DNA from: Bacteroidia bacterium
Lineage (GTDB): Bacteria; Bacteroidota; Bacteroidia; Chitinophagales; UBA2359
DNA length: 64,000 bases
Direction of reading: 5' to 3'
Assembly: GCA_030427245.1 (NCBI GenBank)
Contig: JAUHXA010000027.1
Span: 24,761 to 88,760 of the forward strand
Shown here piece after piece: positions 34,840 to 43,065 of this stretch. The notes under the pieces were generated by a model that worked only from the letters and a program-made list of their open reading frames with translations, searched no databases and was not told where the DNA came from. Positions within the stretch are counted from its first letter, which is position 1. Every line of letters begins with the position of its first letter. Made by a program: the position numbers and the translations under genes.

Positions 34840-34947
34840 CTGTCTATGTTTATTTTTTCTTTTTGAAGGTCAGATGAAACTTACCATGAACTACATAATT
34901 ATTTCCCTTGTTACTCTAATGATTATTTAGCTCATGGACGTTTCATT
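34840..34947 (-). promoter_or_regulatory. Structured 5' leader, copy 2 (candidate cis-regulatory RNA)
   Basis: On the minus strand this copy shares ATGAAACGTCCATGA and CATCTGACCTTCAAAA exactly with copy 1 at 20944-21045, and also ATCATTA, ATTAT, ATGGTAAGTT and GAAAAAATAAACA. Stem: ATGAAAC/GTTTCAT and CCATGA/TCATGG perfect here, whereas copy 1 has one mismatch and one G-U at matching positions, hinting at preserved pairing. It ends at the ATG of the RICIN-like gene. Confidence 0.7.
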
Positions 34948-34957
34948 TGTGTAGATT

Positions 34958-36952
34958 TTAATTGTTAATCTTTGTTTTGGGATTGATTTTACTTCCGTTG
35001 TATTGTTGTTTCGAGTTGTCTATCGGCGGAGCAACTTGAGTATTCTCCCTTATTGAATTGTCAATTGCCAAGATATTGAAGTAGGCATTTGGAGAGAGAG
35101 GCTCTTTATCGCAGTTGTAAACCGACCATTTTCCAGAATGGTAATAAACGCCTGTGTTGTGTTTGTTATAGACACGGGTGTTCCAACTTGAAGTAGCAAA
35201 CAAAAGCAATTCTGAATTTCCATTCGTTTGAGGGCTGTCCATTATGGAAACGTGCGTATAATTTTTCAACAAACTTTCGGATGATACTTTATGTCCCATT
35301 ACTTTTGCTCCTTTCAGTCCTGCATCTTCATCCTTCTTCAAAATCAACACATTGAATTGAGCATTTTCAGGCATTGGAGCTCTGTCTTGATTGAAAATTG
35401 ACCATTGTCCATTGGCATAATACACCCCAATTGGATGATTGTTGTACACGCCTTTTCCATTGGAGCCATAATTTTGGGTGACAATGAGTTGGGCATTTTT
35501 ATCTCCATCGCAGTAAGGATGACTGATACGGGTGATGTGTTTTTCGATGCTTGAGGTATTGTCTTTGGAGGCTTTGTGAACAAATACATTTCGGCCTGTA
35601 TGTGGATAGGCCAATACATTGAAGCGGTAGTTTTCGGGAATACTTTTGCTGCGATCTTGATTAAATATTCTCCATTTATCCTTGTCCCAATACACTCCTA
35701 TTGAAGTAGGATTATAAGGTGATTTCCAGTTGGGGGTCACAAACACGATTGCTTGAGAATTGTTGTTTGTTTTTGAATGATTCAACCATGTGGAGTTTCC
35801 TGTTGTATTGGTGCTGTTGGTAGTGTGGCTAAAGGCTTCGGGAGTTGAAGCGGGAATAATGGGCGGAGTGGGCTTGCCAATCGGAGTTACCGTTTTTTCG
35901 CTTTTGGCATCTACAATTTTGTAAATCGGATATTTCTTTTGGTTTCCGCTGCCAAACATCACCAAGCTGGTGTGTAAATCCAGTTGAACATGAGCATTTC
36001 GAGACTTGTCAAAAAGGTAAACCGACCAATCATCCCGATTCTGCTCGATAAAATTAAACTTGGTTTGTCCGCTTATCAAATCCACTTCAACCCATCCCTT
36101 ACCATCTTTTTGAATAAATTTTCCTTTTGCACCTCCGTTGTTTTCAAAGGTCACTTCTTGAACCATCCATCCATTGACCTTAGCGGAAGAATTCAATATT
36201 TCGTATAAAGGGCGTTTTTGTAGATTTTTCGCATCTTTGTAGAATACTTTTTTGGTGTGTAAGTCCAACTGAATAGAAACGCTTCTTCCTTCATCCTTCA
36301 AATAAACCGACCATTCATCCCGATTCATTTCTTTGAATTCAAAAGAACCTGCTCCTTCTGCAGTTCCTATTTCCTTCCAAGCTTTTTTGCCCACTTGTAT
36401 GTAAAACCCCAGTTTGCTGTTGTTTCTACCAAAATTTACCAGGGTTACATTCTCCCCATTGACCAATTCCAAACTCGGCTTGCCTTCAGGTTGTGAGATG
36501 TCATTGGGTACTTTTACATCAGAGTTCAAGATGTCGTACAAAGGTCGTTTGGTCTGACTTGCAGTTGCAGCAAACAGGATTTTTTTGTTTTTTAAATCTA
36601 TCTGAATGAAGGTATTGCGAGACAGATCCTGTAAATGCACCGACCATTGATCCCGCTTTGTTTCTTCCAGTTTGTAGTTCAATCCTCCTTTTGCTGTACT
36701 TACCTCTGTCCAAGTTTGTTCTCCAACATATTTGTAAAAACCCAGCGCTTTTCCATTGCGACCAAACTCAACATAGTTGACATTTCTGCCTGTCATCAAT
36801 TGTAAACTCACTTTGTCGTGGGACGAAGAAACTTTAGAAGGAGAGCTTAAACCTTGAGTGGCTTTCTTCTGAGCATTTAGGGTGTTGGTGGAGAAAAATA
36901 AAAAAATACAGGCGAGAACCAAAATCGTAAAAAAAGAACTGAAACTTTTCAT
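34958..36952 (-). CDS. Secreted protein of two repeat families, DUF7452-like
   Basis: 664 residues. Signal peptide to about residue 27 (...TNTLNAQ). Three tandem units follow at about 50-144, 160-244 and 252-340, each with a (V)FGRN..K.LGFY, W.E(V/I), RD(Q/E/D)WSV(H/Y)L.D..R...(I/V)QLDL pattern and a PLY.ILNS ending. After a Ser/Thr/Asn-rich linker come three more units of about 90 residues with (V/I)FVTPNW...(I/T)GVYY..G(K/Q)W.(I/V)(F/Y)NQDR.PMPENA.FNVL, which resembles DUF7452. No T9SS domain visible. Stop at 34958 is 118 bp before the next start; a conserved leader lies between. The first repeat family is not known to me by name. Role unknown; surface location is inference. Confidence 0.75.
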   Translation of the reverse strand: MKSFSSFFTILVLACIFLFFSTNTLNAQKKATQGLSSPSKVSSSHDKVSLQLMTGRNVNYVEFGRNGKALGFYKYVGEQTWTEVSTAKGGLNYKLEETKRDQWSVHLQDLSRNTFIQIDLKNKKILFAATASQTKRPLYDILNSDVKVPNDISQPEGKPSLELVNGENVTLVNFGRNNSKLGFYIQVGKKAWKEIGTAEGAGSFEFKEMNRDEWSVYLKDEGRSVSIQLDLHTKKVFYKDAKNLQKRPLYEILNSSAKVNGWMVQEVTFENNGGAKGKFIQKDGKGWVEVDLISGQTKFNFIEQNRDDWSVYLFDKSRNAHVQLDLHTSLVMFGSGNQKKYPIYKIVDAKSEKTVTPIGKPTPPIIPASTPEAFSHTTNSTNTTGNSTWLNHSKTNNNSQAIVFVTPNWKSPYNPTSIGVYWDKDKWRIFNQDRSKSIPENYRFNVLAYPHTGRNVFVHKASKDNTSSIEKHITRISHPYCDGDKNAQLIVTQNYGSNGKGVYNNHPIGVYYANGQWSIFNQDRAPMPENAQFNVLILKKDEDAGLKGAKVMGHKVSSESLLKNYTHVSIMDSPQTNGNSELLLFATSSWNTRVYNKHNTGVYYHSGKWSVYNCDKEPLSPNAYFNILAIDNSIRENTQVAPPIDNSKQQYNGSKINPKTKINN

Positions 36953-37132
36953 CTTTTGTGAAGTTTAGGATATTGAAAAAATGGCGAGATTTGGTTGCAA
37001 AGAAATATAAAGATAACATAATTAAATGTCAATTCCTCTTCTTTCTATCTGCCCTATCTTCAATTGTACCTATCATTAGACGAATTTCATTGGAAGCCTC
37101 CGACAAAAAAACAAGAATTTTTGGTGCTTTTC

Positions 37133-37807
37133 TTAATAATTTTTTTGTTCGTCATTGTTTTCCTCCTCATTCTCCTGCAATACTTCTGATTCCATCCATT
37201 CCTGCAATTCTTCTTTGGTCTGATAGTAGAAAATTTTTCCTTTTTCAGTTAGGTAAGGAAAATGCAAATCCATGACCGCCCCAACTCCTCCTGCAATACT
37301 AATGGTTCCTTCTCCCAGTATTTCTCGTGCCAGCAACCATGAATTTTGAATCGCCCACGAATTTCTCGCCATAGTATCATACAAACCTTCATGTGGTTCT
37401 TTTACCAAAAACCCCATATCTACCGCCACATACAGCATCTTCCTATTGAAGCGGATGAGATGAAAAATTTGTTCTTTGTAATGTTCTTTAACCTCAGGAT
37501 AAACATGAAAAATCTCTAAAAAATCACGGTAAAAGAAACGAAATTTAATCTGAAATTTCAGGTAATCCTTAGTAACCATTACTGCATTTGAAGACTTCAA
37601 AAACACCTTTTTTATGTCTTCAAGGCTTTTTAACATGTATCGGTAAACCGAATGAAGAATGTCTTTTTTGGTCTTAAAATGATAGGTCAGATTTCCTGGG
37701 CTCAGCTCTGCTGCTTCTGCAATATCTCGAACTCGAATGTTTCCAACCCCTCGTTGGTTAAACAAGTCAATTGCCGTCTGAATAATCTTTTGTTTCGTTG
37801 ATTTCAT
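37133..37807 (-). CDS. TetR family transcriptional regulator
   Basis: 224 residues from ATG at 37807 (MKSTKQKIIQTAIDLF); the frame continues upstream to 37894 but family members start here. Helix-turn-helix at about residues 5-55 (VRDIAEAAELSPGNLTYHFKTKKDIL). The larger C-terminal domain binds an unknown ligand. The divergent class II aldolase gene starts 98 bp away, and the intergenic region holds a 20-bp palindrome (37848-37867), so repression of the acyl-CoA-type cluster to the right is likely. The minus-strand -7 element TACATTTG at 37813-37820 suggests a near-leaderless mRNA. Confidence 0.88.
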   Translation of the reverse strand: MKSTKQKIIQTAIDLFNQRGVGNIRVRDIAEAAELSPGNLTYHFKTKKDILHSVYRYMLKSLEDIKKVFLKSSNAVMVTKDYLKFQIKFRFFYRDFLEIFHVYPEVKEHYKEQIFHLIRFNRKMLYVAVDMGFLVKEPHEGLYDTMARNSWAIQNSWLLAREILGEGTISIAGGVGAVMDLHFPYLTEKGKIFYYQTKEELQEWMESEVLQENEEENNDEQKNY

Positions 37808-37812
37808 CTTCA

Positions 37813-37820
37813 CAAATGTA
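37813..37820 (-). promoter_or_regulatory. -7 element of the TetR gene
   Basis: Minus strand TACATTTG, exact TAnnTTTG match, 5 bp upstream of the ATG at 37807, suggesting a leaderless mRNA. Confidence 0.4.
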
Positions 37821-37847
37821 AAGTTTAGCCTCCAATCAAACAATCTT

Positions 37848-37867
37848 TTTAGTATTTTTGTACTAAA
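37848..37867. promoter_or_regulatory. Palindromic operator candidate of the TetR regulator
   Basis: TTTAGTA (37848-37854) and TACTAAA (37861-37867) are perfect inverted repeats with a 6-bp spacer. The palindrome overlaps TATTTTTG (37853-37860), a -7 element for the plus-strand aldolase gene, which would explain repression. Confidence 0.5.
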
Positions 37868-37905
37868 TTTGCTTGCAATTCTTAACAAAATCAATACAAA
37901 TAACC

Positions 37906-38718
37906 ATGGTCAAAAACCCTCCAATACAATTGCCCGCAGGAATTATACCTCAATTTGACAGCTTAGAAGCAGAACGTTACTACCGCAAAAGCCGATTGGC
38001 GGGAGCTTTTCGTATTTTCGGAAAATGTGGCTTCTCAGAAGGTGTAGCAGGACACATTACCGTTCGTGACCCCGAACATCCCGAGTGTTTTTGGGTCAAT
38101 CCGTTTGGCTTGTCCTTCAATCAAATCAAAATTTCGGATTTGATTCTCGTCAATGAAGAAGGTGAAATCATTGCAGGAAAGCACAAGTTTTTGAACAAAG
38201 CAGCTTTTGCGATTCACTCCGAAGTACATAAAGCCCGTCCAGATGTGATTGCAGCTGCACATGCTCATTCAATTTACGGCAAAACTTGGTCGACTTTTGG
38301 CCGTTTATTAGACCCAATAACGCAGGATTCCTGTGCGTTTTACCAAGATCACGGACTATACGATGACTATACAGGTGTGGTAAACGATTCGAGTGAAGGA
38401 GCAAGAATTGGGATGGCTTTGGGCGAAAAAAAAGCAGTTATCCTTCAAAATCATGGGTTGCTGACGGTAGGACACAGTGTAGAAGAAGCAGCTTGGTGGT
38501 TTTTGAGCATGGAAAGGTGTTGTCAATCACAAATTTTGGCGGAATCTACAGGTAATGCCCCTATTCAGATTGACCCCAAAACAGCCTTGAAAACTCGTGA
38601 CTTTGAAGTTGGTTTTCCCATTGCAGGATTTTTCAGTTTTCAACCCCTCTGGCAAGATATATGTCAACAACAGCCTGATTTTATGGATGTTCCTGCGCCG
38701 AAAGTGACGGAATCTTGA
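37906..38718 (+). CDS. Class II aldolase/adducin family protein
   Basis: 270 residues from ATG at 37906. The zinc-binding HAH of AAHAHSIYGK is preserved, with the third His in NHGLL. Family members cleave or epimerise small hydroxy-acid or sugar-phosphate compounds; in relatives linked to acyl-CoA genes the substrate is not settled. Its divergent neighbour is a TetR regulator; thiolase and SDR follow at 38894 and 40207, so it probably serves the same catabolic pathway, for example breakdown of branched or hydroxylated acids (inference). Confidence 0.85.
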   Translation: MVKNPPIQLPAGIIPQFDSLEAERYYRKSRLAGAFRIFGKCGFSEGVAGHITVRDPEHPECFWVNPFGLSFNQIKISDLILVNEEGEIIAGKHKFLNKAAFAIHSEVHKARPDVIAAAHAHSIYGKTWSTFGRLLDPITQDSCAFYQDHGLYDDYTGVVNDSSEGARIGMALGEKKAVILQNHGLLTVGHSVEEAAWWFLSMERCCQSQILAESTGNAPIQIDPKTALKTRDFEVGFPIAGFFSFQPLWQDICQQQPDFMDVPAPKVTES

Positions 38719-38828
38719 TGGTGAGATGTGACTACTTTAATAATAAATTTAAAATCAAGCTTCGTCTATCGTAATTCATACATCTATCAGTTTTTGTGTT
38801 TGTGAACGAAAATGCCTTTCACTGAACT

Positions 38829-38863
38829 TGGATTTAAGATGTAGGATTACATGATTTGTGATG
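38829..38863 (+). repeat. 35-bp dispersed repeat, copy 2
   Basis: Identical over 35 bp to the reverse complement of 18024-18058. It lies 30 bp before the thiolase ATG and may belong to its leader. Confidence 0.85.
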
Positions 38864-38893
38864 TTTGATTTTTTAAAATAACAATATAAACAA

Positions 38894-40075
38894 ATGAAAG
38901 AAGCAGTAATTGTATCAACCGCACGTACAGGTATTGGCAAAGCCTATAGAGGTGCTTTCAACAATACACAAGTCCCAACCCTCGGTGGATGGGCTATTGA
39001 AGCAGCCGTCAAAAAAGCGGGCATTGACCCTGCAAGTGTGGACGACTGTATCATGGGATGCGCCATGCCACAAGGAAGTGCAAGCCCCAATATCGGACGT
39101 TTGGCAGGATTGGCAGGTGGATTGCCTGTGACTGTGGCAGGTATGACGATGGACCGTCAGTGTTCTTCGGGAATGATGGCGATTGCTACGGCTGCCAAAC
39201 AAATCATCGTGGATGGAATGAAGGTCGTAGTCGGTGGCGGATTGGAGTCCATTAGTTTGGTTCAAAACGAACACATGAACACCTACCGAATGGTGGACAA
39301 AGCTTTGGTAGCCAAACACCCCAATATTTACATGCCTATGCTTCAAACGGCAGAAATCGTGGCGAAACGCTACAACATTAGCCGAGACGCACAGGATGAG
39401 TATGCTTTGAAGAGCCAACAAAGAACAGCAGCAGCGCAAGAGGCAGGATTATTCAATGATGAAATTGTGCCTGTTACTACAACTATGGGCGTGATGGACA
39501 AAGTGACCAAAGAGATTTCTTTTCACGAAGTCACACTTGCGAAAGACCAAGGAAACCGTCCAAGCACTACGCTTGAAGGGCTTCAAGGTTTGAGGTTGGT
39601 GAACGAAGGCGGCACGATTACGGCAGGAAATGCGAGTCAATTGTCGGATGGGGCTTCTGCTTGTATCTTGATGGACAGCAAATTGGCGGAGCAGCAAGGA
39701 TTGCAGCCTTTGGGCGCTTATCGTGGAATGGCTGTGGCTGGTTGTGAACCTGACGAAATGGGTATTGGCCCTGTTTTCGCTGTGCCGAAATTATTGAAGC
39801 AGCATGGATTGAAGGTCAGCGACATTGGTTTGTGGGAATTGAATGAAGCTTTTGCCGTTCAGGTGATTTATTGCAGAGACCGTTTGGGTATTCCTGATGA
39901 GTTGTTGAATGTAAATGGTGGTTCGATTTCGATTGGGCATCCTTATGGCATGTCTGGTTCGAGAATGGTGGGTCATGCGCTGATTGAAGGCAAAAGACGT
40001 GGTGCGAAATATGTGGTTTGTACAATGTGTGTAGGTGGCGGAATTGGAGCTGCTGGTCTTTTTGAAGTTTATTAG
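38894..40075 (+). CDS. Acetyl-CoA acetyltransferase (thiolase)
   Basis: 393 residues, full thiolase length. Nucleophile Cys in [19 protein letters not shown] with conserved His region ([13 protein letters not shown]), and the second Cys in [13 protein letters not shown]. It condenses or cleaves acetyl-CoA units. The first residues [12 protein letters not shown] are the classic start. It belongs to the cluster TetR, aldolase, thiolase, SDR, where a beta-oxidation-like or degradative role is likely. A hairpin at 40137-40184 separates it from the SDR gene. Confidence 0.92.
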   Translation: MKEAVIVSTARTGIGKAYRGAFNNTQVPTLGGWAIEAAVKKAGIDPASVDDCIMGCAMPQGSASPNIGRLAGLAGGLPVTVAGMTMDRQCSSGMMAIATAAKQIIVDGMKVVVGGGLESISLVQNEHMNTYRMVDKALVAKHPNIYMPMLQTAEIVAKRYNISRDAQDEYALKSQQRTAAAQEAGLFNDEIVPVTTTMGVMDKVTKEISFHEVTLAKDQGNRPSTTLEGLQGLRLVNEGGTITAGNASQLSDGASACILMDSKLAEQQGLQPLGAYRGMAVAGCEPDEMGIGPVFAVPKLLKQHGLKVSDIGLWELNEAFAVQVIYCRDRLGIPDELLNVNGGSISIGHPYGMSGSRMVGHALIEGKRRGAKYVVCTMCVGGGIGAAGLFEVY

Positions 40076-40136
40076 TGATTGGTTATTGATGACTGATAAT
40101 TAGTAACTTGTGTTTTTTAATATTAAAATCATAGTG

Positions 40137-40184
40137 GAAAAATCGAGTAAATAGATACAAATAGTATCTGATTCTCGATTTTTC
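40137..40184 (+). terminator. Hairpin between thiolase and SDR genes
   Basis: GAAAAATCGAG (40137-40147) pairs perfectly with CTCGATTTTTC (40174-40184), with inner AGATAC/GTATCT; T-rich downstream. It may end or attenuate the thiolase transcript 22 bp before the SDR start at 40207. Confidence 0.65.
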
Positions 40185-40206
40185 TATTTCATATCGAATA
40201 GAAGTA

Positions 40207-40983
40207 ATGAACAGAGTAAAAAATCAATTCAATTTAGAGGGAAAAGTAGCGATTGTGACGGGTGCTTCAAAAGGCATTGGGGAGTCCATTGCAAGAGGCT
40301 TTGCAGAATTTGGGGCGAAAGTCGTGGTGAGTAGTCGTAAGCAAGAGGCGGTTGATGCCGTTGCGGAAAGCTTCAAAGCAGACGGTTTGGAGGCAACGGG
40401 AATCGCTTGTCATGTGGGCAGTGAGGAACAATTGCAGAATTTGGTGGACAAAACCATTGAAGTTTATGGGGGTGTCGACATCATCGTTAATAATGCTGCA
40501 ACGAATCCTGTCTATGGTCCTATTGTCAATTCTACAAGCGAATTGTTTGACAAAATAATGAATGTCAATGTAAAAGCATGTATGCTCTTGGCGAACATGT
40601 GTCATGCAAGCATGAAAAGTAGAGGTGGTGGCTCGGTTATCAACATTGCTTCGGTCGAAGGAATGAAACCTTCTTTTGGTTTGGGAATGTACAGTATCAG
40701 CAAGGCGGCGGTGATTATGCTTACCCAAAATCAGGCGAAAGAATGGGGTAAGGACGGTATTCGCTCGAATGCCCTTTGTCCTGGTTTGATTCAGACCAAA
40801 TTCAGTTCGGCTCTTTGGCAAAATGACGCTATTTTGAAGCAAGTGGAAAAACACCTGCCTTCTGGTCGAATGGCGCAACCTGATGAAATGGCGGGCTTGG
40901 CTTTGTTTTTGGCTTCGGATGCTTCAAGTTATTGTACGGGCGGGGTTTATACTGCGGATGGTGGACATATGATTGCGGGGTGA
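40207..40983 (+). CDS. Short-chain dehydrogenase/reductase
   Basis: 258 residues, typical SDR. Cofactor-binding TGASKGIGESIA, NNAATNP, catalytic Ser in SVINIASVEG and YSISK (Tyr and Lys). FabG-like; substrate could be a 3-hydroxyacyl-CoA or related alcohol given the thiolase next to it. It is separated from thiolase by about 130 bp with a hairpin. Confidence 0.9.
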   Translation: MNRVKNQFNLEGKVAIVTGASKGIGESIARGFAEFGAKVVVSSRKQEAVDAVAESFKADGLEATGIACHVGSEEQLQNLVDKTIEVYGGVDIIVNNAATNPVYGPIVNSTSELFDKIMNVNVKACMLLANMCHASMKSRGGGSVINIASVEGMKPSFGLGMYSISKAAVIMLTQNQAKEWGKDGIRSNALCPGLIQTKFSSALWQNDAILKQVEKHLPSGRMAQPDEMAGLALFLASDASSYCTGGVYTADGGHMIAG

Positions 40984-41245
40984 TATAGCTATAAATAAAG
41001 AAGTACATTGCTGTGTAACAGAGATTATTTTAAAGACTTTAGGTAATCTGTAAAAAAAAAAAACTTACTTTGATGGTGAATCATCTTCTATCTAAGGAGA
41101 TTTGTATTATACAGTAATAATTCAGTCATTAAAAAGTAAAAATACTGAATATATTTTAGTATTGTTGGTTTTTATGTATGTGAAAATTATTTTTAACTAT
41201 ATTGCATACTTACAAAGTATAAAACCAGCAAAATAAGTTAAGAGT

Positions 41246-43060
41246 ATGCTTGAAATATCATTAATTATCATCGTAATTTTATTGATTATAAATATTTTAA
41301 TTTCTTTTTTTAAAAAAACCAAAATAGAATCTATTCCTCAATTACAAGATATTGAAAAATCAATAATAAAGGTTGAAACTAATATAGGACGAATAGAAAC
41401 TTTAACTAAAGATGAATTCCAACGAATTAGAACAGAGGCGAATAACATATCTAAGGATAACAGGCTAGAATTAATAGACTCTATGAATAATTTTGGCGAT
41501 CAATTATCTAAAAATATTACAGAACTCAGTCAATTGCTTAGGCAAGAATTCATTGCAATTAACAAACAACAAAACGAATTTAACAAACAAATAACTGAAA
41601 GTGATAAATCTAACAGAGAGGAACTAAGCATATCTTTAAAATCTTTTGAAGATAGCTTCACTAAAAACACTAAAGAACTTAATACATTGCTGAATGATAA
41701 ATTTACAGCAATGAACAAACAACAAAACGAATTTAACAAACAAATAACTGAAAGTGATAAATCTAACAGAGAGGAACTAAGCATATCTTTAAAATCTTTT
41801 GAAGATAGCTTCACTAAAAACACTAAAGAACTTAATACATTGCTGAATGATAAATTTACAGCAATGAACAAACAACAAAACGAATTTAATAAACAAACAA
41901 TTGAAAGCGATAAATCTAATAGAGACGAACTGAGTATATCTTTAAAATCTTTTGAAAGTCAATTTATTGAAAACACAAAGAATTTTAATGATCTCTTAAG
42001 GCAAAAATTCACATATTTTTCGGAACAACAATCTGAAATCAGTAGGCAAACAACTAGTAATGTAAAAGAAATTAAAGATTCTGTTGAAAAACAACTCAAA
42101 ACTATTCGAGAAGACAATACAAGACAGTTAGAAGAAATGCGCCAAACCGTAGATGAAAAACTTCAAAAAACTCTAAATGAAAGATTAAGCCAATCTTTTG
42201 AAACTGTTGGAAAACAGCTTCAAGCAGTTCAAGAAGGTCTCGGAGAAATGAGAAATCTTGCAACAGATGTAGGAGGGTTAAAAAAAGTTCTAAGTAATGT
42301 AAAAATGAGAGGTAATATTGGAGAAATTCAATTAGAAATGTTGCTTGAGCAAATACTTGCCCCTGAACAATATGAAGCTAATGTTAAAACAAAAGCAAGT
42401 AGTTCAGATTTAGTGGAATTTGCTATAAAGTTACCAGGAAGAGGAGACTACGGAGATACTGTTTGGTTACCAATTGATGCAAAATTCCCTAAAGAAACTT
42501 ATGAGCAAATAATTGAAGCTTTTGAGGAAGGTGACACAAATAAAATAAAAAAGACTCAAAAGAATATGGAAAATGTAATAAAGAAAATGGCTAAAGACAT
42601 AAGAGATAAGTATATTGACCCACCTCACACAACAGATTTTGGAATAATGTTTTTGCCATTTGAAGGGATTTATGCTGAAGTAGTGAGGAATACAGCATTA
42701 GTCGAAACTATACAACGTGATTATAAAATAATAGTGACAGGACCTACAACTTTAGCGGCAATATTAAATAGTCTCCAAATGGGTTTTAAAACATTAGCAA
42801 TACAAAAAAGAAGTAGTGAGGTATGGCAGGTATTAGGAGCAGTAAAAAAAGAATTTGGGAATTTTGGTGATTTAATGGGAAGGGCTCAAAAGAATATTAG
42901 AACAGGTTTAAATCAACTTGATAATGTAATGGGAGTTAGAACAAGAGCTATCCAAAGAAAACTAAGAAGTGTTGAAGTATTAAGTGAAGCAGAGTCAAAG
43001 AAAATTTTACCTGAAATTGCTGAACAATTGCCTCTATTGGAAACAAAAGAAGAAGTATGA
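41246..43060 (+). CDS. rmuC: RmuC-family protein with a recent internal duplication
   Basis: 604 residues. TM helix at about 4-24, a long Gln/Asn/Lys-rich coiled coil to about 330, then the RmuC domain (about 300-560; QLEMLLEQILAPEQYEANV, PIDAKFP, FLPFEGIYAEVV). D411 and K413 of PIDAKFP fit the D-xK part of a PD-(D/E)xK nuclease-like site; in E. coli RmuC limits inversions. The coiled coil contains two perfect 153-bp tandem copies plus a diverged third (41561-41866 and onward). Base composition is markedly more AT-rich than the flanking metabolic genes. It faces the methyltransferase gene with a 5-bp gap. Confidence 0.9.
   Translation: MLEISLIIIVILLIINILISFFKKTKIESIPQLQDIEKSIIKVETNIGRIETLTKDEFQRIRTEANNISKDNRLELIDSMNNFGDQLSKNITELSQLLRQEFIAINKQQNEFNKQITESDKSNREELSISLKSFEDSFTKNTKELNTLLNDKFTAMNKQQNEFNKQITESDKSNREELSISLKSFEDSFTKNTKELNTLLNDKFTAMNKQQNEFNKQTIESDKSNRDELSISLKSFESQFIENTKNFNDLLRQKFTYFSEQQSEISRQTTSNVKEIKDSVEKQLKTIREDNTRQLEEMRQTVDEKLQKTLNERLSQSFETVGKQLQAVQEGLGEMRNLATDVGGLKKVLSNVKMRGNIGEIQLEMLLEQILAPEQYEANVKTKASSSDLVEFAIKLPGRGDYGDTVWLPIDAKFPKETYEQIIEAFEEGDTNKIKKTQKNMENVIKKMAKDIRDKYIDPPHTTDFGIMFLPFEGIYAEVVRNTALVETIQRDYKIIVTGPTTLAAILNSLQMGFKTLAIQKRSSEVWQVLGAVKKEFGNFGDLMGRAQKNIRTGLNQLDNVMGVRTRAIQRKLRSVEVLSEAESKKILPEIAEQLPLLETKEEV
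41561..41866 (+). repeat. 153-bp perfect tandem duplication in the RmuC coiled coil
   Basis: 41561-41713 and 41714-41866 are identical base for base (51 codons each); a third, diverged unit continues downstream. The zero divergence points to a very recent event. Confidence 0.97.
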
Positions 43061-43065
43061 TTTCC

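Noticed and set aside
41163..41235. Inverted repeat TTGTTGGTTTTTAT ... ATAAAACCAGCAA before the RmuC gene, considered as insertion-sequence end
   Set aside because: Single imperfect pair, no transposase, no target duplication; may simply be a hairpin in the leader.
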